Shown piece by piece: positions 47,404 through 58,014 of a stretch of 64,000 nt of DNA. The stretch lies in NCBI GenBank assembly GCA_021186555.1, contig JAJKFL010000004.1:12766779-12830778 (forward strand). Reading direction: 5' to 3'. Numbering within the stretch: the stretch's first letter is position 1; each line of letters opens with the position of its first letter. The notes under the pieces were generated by a model that was not told the DNA's origin, ran no database searches, and worked only from the letters and a program-made list of their open reading frames with translations. The stretch is from Reticulitermes speratus. Lineage: Eukaryota > Arthropoda > Insecta > Blattodea > Rhinotermitidae. Both the position numbers and the translations under genes were made by a program.

Positions 47404-48190
47404 TAGTTCCTACGTTATCTAGATGCAGTGTTGCTATGCTATCTAGACGCAGAGTTCCTACGTTATCTAGATGCAGTGTTGCTATGTTATCTATATACTG
47501 TGTTCCTGTGTTATCTAGATACTGTGTTCCTGTGTTATCTAGAGGTACTGTTGCTACGAAATCTAGATGCAATGGTGATATGTTATCTAGATGCAGTGTC
47601 GCTATGCTATCTAGATACAGTGTCACTATGCTAACTAGATGCAGTGTCGCTATGCTATCTAGATGCAGTGTCGCTATGCTATCTAGATGCAGTGTCGCTA
47701 TGCTATCTAGATACAGTGTCACTATGCTAACTAGATGCAGTGTCGCTATGCTATCTAGATGCAGTGTCGCTATACTATCTAGATGCAGTGTCGCTATGCT
47801 ATCTAGATGCAGTGTCGCTATGCTATCTAGGTGCAGTGTCGCTATGCTATCTAGATGCAGTGTCGCTATGCTATCTAGATGCAGTGTCGCCATGCTATCT
47901 AGATGCAGTGTCGCTATGCTATCTAGGTGCAGTGTCGCTATGCTATCTAGGTGCAGTGTCGCTATGCTATCTAGATGCAGTGTCGCTATGCTATCTAGAT
48001 GCAGTGTCGCTATGCTATCTAGATGCAGTGTCGCCATGCTATCTAGATGCAGTGTCGCTATGCTATCTAGATGCAGTGTCGCCATGCTATCTAGATGCAG
48101 TGTCGCTATGCTATCTAGATGCAGTGTCGCTATGCTGTCTAGATGCAGTGTCGCTATGTTGTCTACAGGCAGTGCTTCTAGCCGATCTAA
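47404..48190. repeat. 24-bp minisatellite, block 2, about 33 copies
   Basis: Same family as block 1. It opens with mixed units as in the higher-order part of block 1 (atactgtgttcctgtg, ggtactgttgctacg), then becomes a run of gtgtcgctatgctatctaga units not seen in block 1. Plus and minus frames of 250-306 codons are by-products. Confidence 0.96.
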
Positions 48191-48955
48191 GGACACTGTT
48201 TGTTTTTCCCTCCACCTTGCCTTGCAGTATCCAGTGTATCTTGGTCGACGTCTACCAAGTGATCTTTTACCTTACAAAGCTTCCACTGTACGTAATTTTC
48301 TTTTTACCCATACACCCATTTTCTTCCATCACTGTCACAAACCTTCTTCCTTATAAACAAACAATCAATGTGATATTTCAAATAACCTTTCAGTGTACAT
48401 TCTCTGTCTCTTCAGGCTGTATTAAGTCAAGTGTCGCCTGTAACCCTCAAGACGTAAATACCCCGGTCTTACGTCTCGTTGCGCTGCGTCACAACCGTAA
48501 TCTTATTTAATACCCTGACAGTGGGATTTCCCGTGGGATTCCTGTGATCTTCTGCACAAGGGTCAACTCACATATTGAGGGCTATTGAGACCAGGAAAAG
48601 CCGTGGTGTTCTAGACATCAAGTTCAATTGAAGGGTGGAGGTAAGCGAAACGGGAGGCTCTCACAGCGGTGCTGCGGAAGATTCAGTTCTTTTGGGATGC
48701 GACGCCGTGTCGTTGGGTTCACATTCCCCATGGTTTCAAATGTTCTTATTGCCGTCATATTCAAGGTCAAGCAGTTTAAGAAGAGAAAAGAATATTTTCG
48801 TGTTAGTACGTAGAAAATTGCTCGATGAGTATTAAATGAAAGCACCTCAAACTTAATGAGATATTTAGGAGATCCATAACTGTAAATAGACAACACACTT
48901 CAGAAATAGTGCCTTGGCCATTGAATATACAGAGGCACAGAGATCAAAGCTGATA
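48191..48955. other. Interval without recognisable gene
   Basis: Unique sequence; a short frame on each strand near 48624-48896, no domain recognised. Confidence 0.45.
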
Positions 48956-48973
48956 AAGTAAAGTTCACCCTAT

Positions 48974-49206
48974 CCGGATCAGTCCATGTGGGATTTGTGG
49001 TGGACAAAGTGGCACTGGGACAGGTTTTTCCCCGAGTACTTCGGTTTTCCCCTGTCAATTTGATTCCACCAGTGCTCCATTACTTGAAAAAATGAAAAAA
49101 ACTAATCACCTGTCTCTCAACTTCATCATAGGGTTGTACAAGAAGCCTTATGGCTGAGGTGCGTCCGTAGCATCTGCTGCGGGGCCCTTCTCCACTTAAA
49201 AGAAAC
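48974..49206 (+). mobile_element. SINE family D, 5' truncated, nested in SINE B
   Basis: ggatcagtccatgtgggatt, gacaaagtggcactgggaca, gagtacttcggttttcccct and gcatctgctgcggggccctt match 16812-17025; the tRNA head is missing. A perfect 12-bp duplication, agttcaccctat, lies at 48962-48973 and 49207-49218. The duplicated bases belong to the end of the SINE B that follows, so D inserted into B. Confidence 0.93.
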
Positions 49207-49418
49207 AGTTCACCCTATGGCATGTCATGAAGGCACAGAGGGGGAGTAGAAGTGTAACTCTACTCTTGTTTTAACCTCGGAGCTAGATGGGGGTGGGTGG
49301 TCGACGCCATGCCCCGACCGCTTTACCCCCGGGAATGAGACCCGGTACCCATTGTACAGGAGGCTGGGTGGGCCCCAGGGCAGGTCTGGACGGGTACGGA
49401 AAATCTCGCGCCCACCAA
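49207..49418 (-). mobile_element. SINE family B, minus strand, interrupted by SINE D
   Basis: agttcaccctatggcatgtc, agagggggagtagaagtgta, accgctttacccccgggaat, gacccggtacccattgtaca and cccagggcaggtctggacgg are the inverse of family B. Its 3'-end bases also lie at 48957-48973, before the nested SINE D. The tRNA head is lost beyond about 49418. Confidence 0.9.
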
Positions 49419-49523
49419 TATTTCTAAATAGATCAAAAGGGCAGAGATAGCAGTTGCGTGCTCTCTGCAACGTATCTGAATTGACAGGTGCGCCACCAAG
49501 CAAAGCTAAATATTAAAAATATA

Positions 49524-50086
49524 CAGGGTGTACTGACAGAAATCTTCCATTCTTAGGGAGAACGTTTCTTATGTTAAATTACATTGATATAACCGAATAT
49601 ACCTATATCCGAAGTTGAACTCTTACGGAGATAATGGTGAGATAATTTAAAATGCGAAGACTTACACATTTATTGATTACCAACTACCTATTAAAACAAA
49701 GACTAAATTGTAGTTCCTGTAATGTTAACACCTGTAATTAGAATGAATTAACATCTGAGTGACACAAAGACATTAATTACGCAAGAAAAATCGCACTACT
49801 TTCATACTAATCGCTCTTAGGGTTCCAAGTACTTTACATAGCACACTCGTTTCCGTATGGCTTGGCTTGGCTATCGGCTCAAGGACGGACCTGCGCAGTT
49901 TACGGATAACGCTCATGTTAAACAGGTTCATACAGTACGTGGAACCGCAAGAAGATCACATTTTTATCGCGTCATTATCTCCGTAAGCACTCAACTGCGG
50001 ATATAGGAATGTCCGGTTATATCGGTGAAATTTAACCTAAGGAACGTTCTCCCAAAGGAATGGCAGATTTCTCCTGAAGCACCCTG
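49524..50086. mobile_element. Mariner-type MITE with about 120-bp TIRs
   Basis: 563 bp flanked by TA (49522-49523, 50087-50088). The left arm (cagggtgtactgacagaaat, gggagaacgtttcttatgtt, tatatccgaagttgaactct, tacggagataatg) is the imperfect inverse of the right arm (cattatctccgtaagcactc, aactgcggatataggaat, ggaacgttctcccaaaggaa, caccctg). No transposase. Ends and TA duplication are like the element at 32303, but the interior differs. Confidence 0.9.
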
Positions 50087-50088
50087 TA

Positions 50089-51110
50089 TTTATGAATTTT
50101 AAGATATGTGATTAAAAGTTTAATACACTTCTAACTTCTTTATGAAAGTAATTTGTTTTGCTATTTTGGTTTCTAAATATTCTAACTTCTACTTTATTTT
50201 TGATATACGTATCGATATTAATATAATTTATATTGTTTTATTTACATGAAGATGCGTATATATATGCGTGTATATATACACAAAGGTAACAATGCTAAGC
50301 TGGACATCCAAAACGGTCGGACCGTCTCTAGGGCCCACCTAGCGTCTAATTTAATGCCTGTTTCATATTACCACACTAACATTTCAACACACTTTTACTA
50401 CGTCGAGTGTTTAAGTTCGTCGCACTTCGAATGGTCTTAACTTTACACTAAATTATAAAGCATGCATGTGAAGTACCACGAGATGGCATGATAATACAAG
50501 GAAGATGGGTAATAAACAACACTGAAATTTCGCTACTTCTGTCATCCAGGAACGATACTGCAAGCGGAATACTTCAATGTATCTCGCTGTCCAGACAATG
50601 ATGATGCATATACAAGCTACGTTAATTCGAAGACTTTGGAGCTCGGTCAGAGCGAACACATGAATTTGGAAGGGTTTTTGAGTAATCCTGCGGCCGATTG
50701 AGTGAATATTTTGATCGACCACATTATAAAATATGCTGTTTCAGAGACCAGCTTATAGCTGCGGCTGCTGCTGCTGCATAAATAATGAATAACTGCAGCA
50801 ACATGTCAGCAAATTTTTGAAACAAGCCACTATCGAAAGGCTACTCAAATTAAAACTGTCAATTGAAAAGATGCGTATTTCCATTTAATAAAGACTGTAT
50901 CAATTCATATCGGTGTAAGGACAATTGAATTTATAATGAGGAAGTAGATAAAATATTTTTTAAACTAGCAAGACTTGAGGTTCTCAAAGCGGTGCCGAAG
51001 GAAACGGCAAGCTGTTCCTAAACGTCGAGGCCAACAGACTGTGTCATAGACCAGAATATATGACGGATATTAAATTCATTAAATCCAAGCATCAAAACAT
51101 ATAGGATAAG
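50089..51110. other. Interval without recognisable gene
   Basis: Unique AT-rich sequence; nothing recognised. Confidence 0.45.
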
Positions 51111-51113
51111 ATC

Positions 51114-51262
51114 TTTGCTCTTCTGGGATGTTAGGCAGCGTAGACTGGTAGTTAGTTACCGACGTTTCGGGACAACCTATCAGCCCCATCTTCCAGGGTT
51201 GTACCGAAACATCGGCACCTAACTATGAATCTACACTGCCTAACATCCCAGAAGAGCAAATA
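51114..51262. repeat. Inverted repeat with a hammerhead-like centre
   Basis: Arms tttgctcttctgggatgtta and its inverse taacatcccagaagagcaaa, continuing through aggcagcgtaga / tctacactgcct and ttagttaccgacgtttcgg / ccgaaacatcggcacctaac. The minus-strand core is CUGGAAGA (one extra G), helix II GGG/CCC, GAAAC, GUC, with a 3-bp helix I. The extra G probably disables it. Same family as 9939-10132. Confidence 0.85.
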
Positions 51263-51634
51263 TCTCATTTTCACAGCGACGGAAGCCTGAAATCATAGTT
51301 ATACAGGATATGTGCAGTTCATTAGCGCCTCTTTACGCACTACTGCCAGATGACTACGCAAAACTAACGCATAACACCAAGATGTATCTCTTTGCCACTG
51401 TATTTTATATAACAAATTAATACACATCTTGCGACTGCGGGGTAATTTAATTCGCAGTGCAGCCATTGACACGGGGTGGGCTTACAATGTCCGCGGGTAC
51501 CCACTTTGTGATCAAAGTTAGGGGAACCACGCAGTCAGTAAGCGAGTATCTAAAAGCATTTCAACAACAGCAAACAAGTAACTCCATTCGGCACTCTTTC
51601 TTGAGACGCTAATAATTGCTAAACTGGTCAAGAA

Positions 51635-52166
51635 ATTCTCTGATTCTTATGGAACCGGGGTTCATTACCTTATTCACAACAGCAGGTCATTGGTCTCCAC
51701 CCTGAGCCAGATTATTCCAGGTGCCACACAAAAGTGCGATTTATTAAGGAACCTAACTAATTAGCTTCACTGAGCAGACACCTAAGCCATATTCTCCTCC
51801 AGCTAGCCAAATATTTCCCGCATTTTATGCGCCCCTAAAGTCATTACAATGTTAAAAACAGCCCGCCATCTTTCCCTCTCCTAAGACAAGATAAATCCAG
51901 TCCAAGTCTTCCCATTCTGTTTCTTTAAGGTGTTTTCATGCTACTTTCCCACTTCGCCCAGGTCTTCTATGTGGCCCCTTCAGGTTTCCTCACCAAAACC
52001 CTCCATGCACGTCTCGTGTCCCCCACTTAGGACTCCTTCCAATATACATTATCCTCCACCTACTTCTAGGTCTTTCAAGTACAGTTTCCATTTCACGTTT
52101 TCGAGCCAGAATTTTGTGTACATTTCTCATCTCCTTTATGTGTGCTACATGTCCAGAATTATTCAA
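51635..52166 (-). mobile_element. LINE 3' fragment, minus strand
   Basis: Minus frames give NSGHVAHIKEMRNVHKILAR followed by ERPRSRWRIM (compare the LINE motif WAGHVARMgesRnayrvLvG.peGkRplGRPRRRWedn), then remnants of the DLAQ..RWRAVV end. Interrupted. Its upstream side is replaced by the 67-bp array. Confidence 0.75.
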
Positions 52167-52990
52167 TAGTAGAAAAGCCTTCTGTTGTTGGTTCTTCTGT
52201 ATGGGAGTGAAACCTTCTGTTGTTTGTTCTTCTGTGGGGGTATGAAACCTTCTGTTGCTTGTTCTTCTGTTGTTTTTCTTCTGTGGGGGTGAAACCTTCT
52301 GTTGTTTGTTCTTCTGTGTGGATGTCAAACCTTCTGTTGCTTGTTCTTCTATGTGGCAGCCTAACCTTTTGTTTGTTCTTCTGTGTGGATGTCAAACCTT
52401 CTGTTGCTTGTTCTTCTATGTGGCAGCCTAACCTTTTGTTGTTCTTCTGTGTGGACGTGAAACCTTCTGTTGCTTGTTCTTCTATGTGGCAGCGTAACAT
52501 TTTGTTTGTTCTTCTGTGTGGACGTGAAACCTTCTGTTGCTTGTTCTTCTATGTGGCAGCCTAACCTTTTATTGTTCTTCTGTGTGGACGTGAAACCTTC
52601 TGTTGCTTGTTCTTCTATGTGGCAGCGTAACCTTTTGTTTGTTCTTCTGTGTGGACGTGAAACCTTCTGTTGCTTGTTCTTCTATGTGGCAGCGTAACCT
52701 TTTGTTTGTTCTTCTGTGTGGACGTGAAACCTTCTGTTGCTTGTTCTTCTATGTGGCAGCGTAACCTTTTGTTTGTTCTTCTGTGTGGATGTCAAACCTT
52801 CTGTTGCTTGTTCTTCTATGTGGCAGCTAACCTTTTGTTTGTTCTTCTGTGTGGACGTAAAACCTTCTGTTGCTTGTTCTTCTATGTGGCAGCGTAACCT
52901 TTTGTTTGTTCTTCTGTGTGGACGTGAAACCTTCTGTTGCTTGTTCTTCTATGTGGCAGCGTAACCTTTTGTTTGTTCTTCTGTGTGGGT
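52167..52990. repeat. 67-bp minisatellite, about 12 copies
   Basis: Unit tgtttgttcttctgtgtgga, cgtgaaaccttctgttgctt, gttcttctatgtggcagcgt, aaccttt; it is built of two related halves of about 33 bp that share the tgttcttct words. The left end (52167-52330) is degenerate. Open frames of about 75-114 codons on both strands are by-products. Confidence 0.95.
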
Positions 52991-52991
52991 G

Positions 52992-53480
52992 TAATATTTT
53001 TCTTCCGTATTAATCGATGATCGTTTGACTGCATAATTTTCTCATATTCTACGCGTCGTATATTTCCACGCCATTTTCTATGTCCGTTCTTCTGCCATTT
53101 CATTTGTCTGCAATTTCTAGTTCGATTCTAATGACCTAATTTCTCGTGTCAGATATCCCAAAACTCTAAACATATTCATTTATGCTGCTTATAACATCCT
53201 TCTCTGCCCTTCACTGAATTCTCAAGTTTTGCATCTACGTAGGCATGTAACATAATAATAAATTTGTAATCGCGAAAAACAGTCAAAGAGTTTTCACTTC
53301 AAAGTCCTATCACTATGAGGTAACATGAGTGTCTCTTTTACGTCAAATCGGGTAAGTGCGTACAGCAGGATGGTGCTGACAGTGGCATACCAAACTGTAC
53401 GCATCTACAATGTATGTAATGATAAACATTTGTAACTTACATAAAGATAATAATAATAAGCAATATGTCAGTTCTCAGTT
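52992..53480. other. Interval without recognisable gene
   Basis: Unique sequence; a minus frame ending in the array (about 52882-53103) has no recognisable domain. Confidence 0.45.
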
Positions 53481-53483
53481 TTT

Positions 53484-53738
53484 TTATGGCTCGACAGCCT
53501 TATATGGGCCTGGGCCTCCTCGTTTCGTCGAAGCAATCACGATCACACACATTAGACACACCACAGTCGATAGGACTCCTCTGGACGAGGGACCAGCCCG
53601 TCGCAGAGACCTCTACCTGACAACACACAACACTCACAACAGACAGACATCCATGCCCTCGGTGGGATTCGAACCCACGATCCCAGTAAGCTAGCGGCCG
53701 AAGACCCACGCCTTAGACCGCACGGCCACTGGGATCGT
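53484..53738 (-). mobile_element. SINE family A, minus strand
   Basis: ttatggctcgacagccttat to cacggccactgggatcgtct; B box inverse gggattcgaacccacgatcc at about 53663. Only a weak flanking repeat (tctcag) is visible. Confidence 0.92.
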
Positions 53739-53739
53739 C

Positions 53740-54210
53740 TCAGCTCATTATGGTACCGTAAATGTGATGTGTAACGAATTTCCGTTGGCGAGTTATTTAC
53801 AAACAATTCATTTAAAATTCAGAACCCCGTTCTTTGTCATCTGACATGAAATGTGCCTAAGTACTGTACATAAATTAAACTGTCTTTCAAACTTTTGTAG
53901 AATATGTATCACTTTCTCATTACTACGCTTTCTCTCTATAAAGCATTATCTGCACTGCAGAACGATCGTTCATGGAGTAAACATCGGGCATGAGAACCTT
54001 GGATCTCCAATCCATCAAAAACAATAAATATTTATTACTGTTAGGTGTTTGGAGAATGCCTTTTGCATGTTAAATATTTATGTTTTAATATATACATTCA
54101 TTTTAATCTGAATAATGTTAGTGATAGTGTACATCGACTAATTGTTGTAAAAAGCTAATGTGTGTATTTACCATTTACCGACGTATAATACGCTGCTTTT
54201 GTCTTTGTAA
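53740..54210. other. Interval without recognisable gene
   Basis: AT-rich unique sequence. Confidence 0.45.
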
Positions 54211-54214
54211 TATT

Positions 54215-54262
54215 GGCTCCCTGATGATGGCTACAACACGTAGCCGAAACATGTGGGAGAGT
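54215..54262 (+). ncRNA. Hammerhead motif with substituted cleavage base
   Basis: Plus strand: CTCC (54217-54220), CTGATGA (54221-54227), helix II GGCTAC-AACAC-GTAGCC, GAAAC (54246-54250), loop AT, GTG (54253-54255), GGAG (54256-54259). Core and helices are excellent (helix II 6 bp, helix I 4 bp), but the base before the cleavage site is G, not A, C or U, so self-cleavage should be blocked. Confidence 0.75.
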
Positions 54263-54264
54263 AA

Positions 54265-55860
54265 AAATTGCCTTGTGCAGTAGGTGGAACTAAAACTTGT
54301 AGCTATGTGTAGTGCAACTGCACGGAATATGCGTAACATTGAGTACATCATTTAGCTTCAGTAGTACAATAACTGTTTCATTACTTTGTCTTTCTTTCCA
54401 AATATCTGACCGTCTGAGATTCCAAACACCTGCGGTGAACAAACAACAAGCCGGTCGAACAGAACTCGACTCTGCGATTCACTAAACGTAATGCCATCTA
54501 TCGCACTGCTGCCACCTGGTGTACCTATCATCAACCAAATACAAACCAGGCACGTTGCGTAAGGCAGATATTTGACGACGCTCTCCGTCGAATGGTGTAC
54601 AGACCGTCAAATGACACACAGATTACTAAATTGGAAAGGACGTGAAAAGCGGCCTAATCTGATCTACTATTTCGGCATTTTCGAGGAGAACCTGAGAAAG
54701 GCCACACAAAATTAGGTAGGATAACCGGACTGAATTAGAGTTGGTTTAAGTACAATGCGGGACATTTGTTTTTCAATTCGGTTTGGAGACATTACATTTC
54801 ATTATGCATATACATTTCTTGCGGTGGTCGTATTTTTCAGAATTTGCATCATTACAACCGGGAGTGCCTGCGAAAAATAACATAACTAGAGTGACAAGGT
54901 AGCGTTCATGTCCCGGTGTTACAGTAACTGTATCTATCCTGACCTAGGTGATAACTGCTTACACAAAGTCCAGGCTCTGGGATAGGTGGGAATTTATCAT
55001 TATTTCCCTACTGGATTGTAACAACCGTTCCTAATTTGAGTATTCTGCTGGAGACAAATAAATGTAACAACGAAACAACGTGGGCCTAATATCAGACAGC
55101 AAGGCAATATGCACACAGAGAATCAAATAATGAACAGTTTCAAACTACAAACAAAACAGAAGACGAAGTGAATGTATCAACACGTGCTGAATGTTGTGAG
55201 CTAAATACAAATAATACACACGTAATATAAAGTATTCAGCTGTTTGAAAGCTAGCGTTCCGTGGGCGTTGATAACGCTCACCCCGTTACTTTACCAGCCT
55301 ATATTGGTACTTAGAATTTTTCAATCACTTCCTAGTTATTACTTTTTCCTGTCACGTCATTGATATTTACATTCAACTTTAAACTTTTATGACACTTTTC
55401 CTAATAGAGCTTTCCTGTTTACAGTTTATATTTCTAGGCCCTCTGCAACAACCAAATCAGTCCTACATTTATTGTTTATCCACCAAGCTGGAACGGCAAC
55501 CTCGACACTTCCATCACTGCAGACACAATGTCAGAACACTGAAGATAAACCAACGTTAATGACTCGTATATCCGAGAACTCTTCCTATGTGTCGGCCATC
55601 TTGGAACTCTCGAAACCCCCTAAACTTGTATTTCTCATGGTCAGAAATACAAAATGTAATCCAATATAAAAAGTAAAAATATCGTACGAATACAAGCATT
55701 TAAAATACACATCCCAGACCTCTACCAATGATATTACGTTTTGTACCCATGCGAAGGTCGGGTGCGCGCGTGTACTAAGACACGCTTTCAAACAAATCCA
55801 AACTACACTGAATTAACACTTTTGATACACGTCCAAATCAATCAATGAAATAAATTAATA
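54265..55860. other. Interval without recognisable gene
   Basis: Unique sequence over 1.6 kb; no coding frame above about 70 codons and no domain recognised. Confidence 0.5.
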
Positions 55861-55865
55861 TGATA

Positions 55866-56038
55866 AAGTTCTCCCTAGAACGGGCCATGAAGGCCCAGAG
55901 GGGGAGTAGAGGTATAGCTCTACTCTTTCTTTCACCCTGGCACTAGATGGGGGTGGGTAGTCAGCTCCACGCCCCGGCCGCTTTACCCCCGGGAAAGAGA
56001 CCCGGTAACCATTTTATAGGAGGCTGGTTGGGCCCCAG
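55866..56038 (-). mobile_element. SINE family B, minus strand, 5' truncated
   Basis: aaagttctccctagaacggg, gagggggagtagaggtatag, ggccgctttacccccgggaa and gacccggtaaccattttata match the inverse of 14100-14230; it stops at ggttgggccccag. Confidence 0.92.
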
Positions 56039-56044
56039 AAATAA

Positions 56045-56535
56045 GTAAATTACGTCAGACCACTACTCTTCTTAATAACTAATTCCATGCAACAGAGCCC
56101 TTTTTGAGACGCTAGTAGTTCCTCACCTAAGCACGAAATTCCCCGCCACTTTTCCATATCCTGAGCCAGGTCAATACAGTCCACGCTCCCCCACTTTAAC
56201 ATTATCCTCCCTTCTCCTACCATATCTTCCCAGTAGTCTCCTTCCCTCAGGTTTCCCCTGTATGCACCTCTCCCCTCGCCCACACATGCCTAATTTTTCT
56301 TCATTTAAGCACCCAAATAATACATTGCAAGCTCCTCAATACACATGTACTTCAGCCTCCTGTTACATCCTCAATCTTAAGCCAAAATATCTTCCTATTC
56401 CGAAACACCCTCAGCCTATGTTCCTCCCTCAGTGTGACAGACCAAGTTTCACACCCATATAAAGCAGGCAAAATTATAGTTCTGTATATTTTAATCTTTA
56501 TACACTTAGATGACAAACGGTAAGACACTTCCTAC
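56045..56535 (-). mobile_element. LINE 3' fragment, minus strand
   Basis: Minus frames give YGCETWSVTLREEHRLRVF near 56440 and CIDLAQDMEKWRGI near 56175, both LINE ORF2 C-terminal hallmarks. Frameshifts and stops interrupt it. The downstream SQKGLCCMELVIK segment matches the other LINE tails at 27480 and 51600. Confidence 0.83.
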
Positions 56536-56545
56536 TAACTACTAA

Positions 56546-56673
56546 TAGTTAACCAACATATACACTTTTATTTGGGGTACGACCCCTAAATATCACCTCC
56601 TACATGTTTCAGTCCACTCAGATGACATTGAGGGGTCGTACCCAAAATAAAACTGTATCTGTTGGTTAACTAT
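56546..56673. repeat. Inverted repeat with decayed hammerhead
   Basis: Arms tagttaaccaacatatacac...ggggtacgacccct and the inverse aggggtcgtaccc...tctgttggttaacta, about 40 bp each. The minus strand centre keeps GUC/GAC helix II, CUGAAAC-AU-GUA and GGAGG, with CCTC upstream, but CUGAUGA is reduced to CAAU. Confidence 0.8.
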
Positions 56674-56674
56674 C

Positions 56675-57740
56675 AATGATTTTACAATAAAATACACGGT
56701 GATACGTGTCACTGTAAGACAATTCCTACTGTTTAATGAAAATGAAAAAACTTTTAAGAAGAAAAGTAGGTAAACATAGGGTAACAACACAAAGCAGCGT
56801 CAGTACTGCAGGTTCAGTGTGAAAGAAAGAAACAGAAAATCGAAAGCACATACATCAAAATCAAACCAAAATTTAAGTGTGTTACAATATTATTTGAAGT
56901 GCACTCTACTATCCAGCTTACTCTGTACAGAAGTAAGCTTCAGAAGGACTGAAAACACAGTGAGTGTAGGTGTTGACTAGTAGCAACAACAAATATCCAA
57001 CCTGCAAAAAAAAAGTAAACTACATTCTACACAAAAACACTGAAAAACCACCACCATCAGTAACACTACAGCTCACTATGGAGTTTTCCATGAAACCCAT
57101 CTTATGGATTTCAAATTATTTGAGGTTAAAGCTTGCATAAACATCTCTCTTCTTTACACTTGCTACTTGTATTTTCCGTTACCGACAGCCCTACTGGGGC
57201 TGAATGGCTGTCTAGAAATATACATTTATCATGACTAAGGAATCTGATTCAAAGTGCAGCTACTTTGTTTATTTGGCACGTTGTTCACAATTGGACATTT
57301 TTGGAAATACCATTTACCAAATTATGTATTTAACTCTCCACATCACTTCACACTTTTGGATTTGACATAATAGTAACTGGTGACACTCATTAATTTTATC
57401 GTCACTTTAATTAAGCCTATGACATATCACTGTACTGACATATTATTTTCTTAATAGTGGAGAGTGAACATGTGTTGACATCTGTGATGTGTTGCCACAG
57501 CATCTGTAAGCATATTTCTACTGCCGCTCGATTCTGCTTAAACGTTTCTATTTGTCTCTACATTCTTAAGCTAGGCTCTAGGCTCTAGGCTCTAGGCCTA
57601 GGCTCAAGACTGAATGACCATCTGCCTTCAAAGAACGCTGCGGCCGTATTGCCTTCACTTCATTGGCACTATTTCATGACATGCTGGCTCTGTGATACTG
57701 TAAACAATCACCCACGAGCAATATACACAACAAACCCATA
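56675..57740. other. Interval without recognisable gene
   Basis: Unique AT-rich sequence. A small repeat of tctaggc (about 57575-57605) is too short and not TTAGG, so not telomeric. Confidence 0.5.
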
Positions 57741-57746
57741 ATTACT

Positions 57747-58012
57747 TTGAACCACTTGTTTTTTGGACTTTGTCCATCGTCCTTTAATGTGAATAAAATG
57801 TAATATAAAATGTAAAATACAAATATATAAAAACTCTAAAAATTCACAACGTTTCGGAGAAGGGATCCAACTGAATAGGCAACACCTAAAGACGGAGGAA
57901 GATCCCTTCTCCGAAACGTGAATTTTAGAGTTTTTATACATTTGTATTTTACATTTTATATCACATTTTATTCACAAAGACGATGGACAAAGTCCAAAAA
58001 ACAAGTGGTTCA
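57747..58012. repeat. Long inverted repeat, about 120-bp arms
   Basis: Left arm: gaaccacttgttttttggac, tttgtccatcgtc, tgtaaaatacaaat, aaaaactct, cgtttcggagaagggatc. Right arm, its inverse: gatcccttctccgaaacg, agagtttttatacatttgta, gacgatggacaaagtccaaa, acaagtggttc. The spacer is about 35 bp. It carries the GAAACGU half of the hammerhead family at both inner ends but no CUGANGA. Probably a head-to-head pair of element ends. Confidence 0.9.
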
Positions 58013-58014
58013 GA

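Noticed and set aside
57570..57610. Telomere-like repeat
   Set aside because: Only a few copies of ctaggct; not the arthropod TTAGG unit and far too short.
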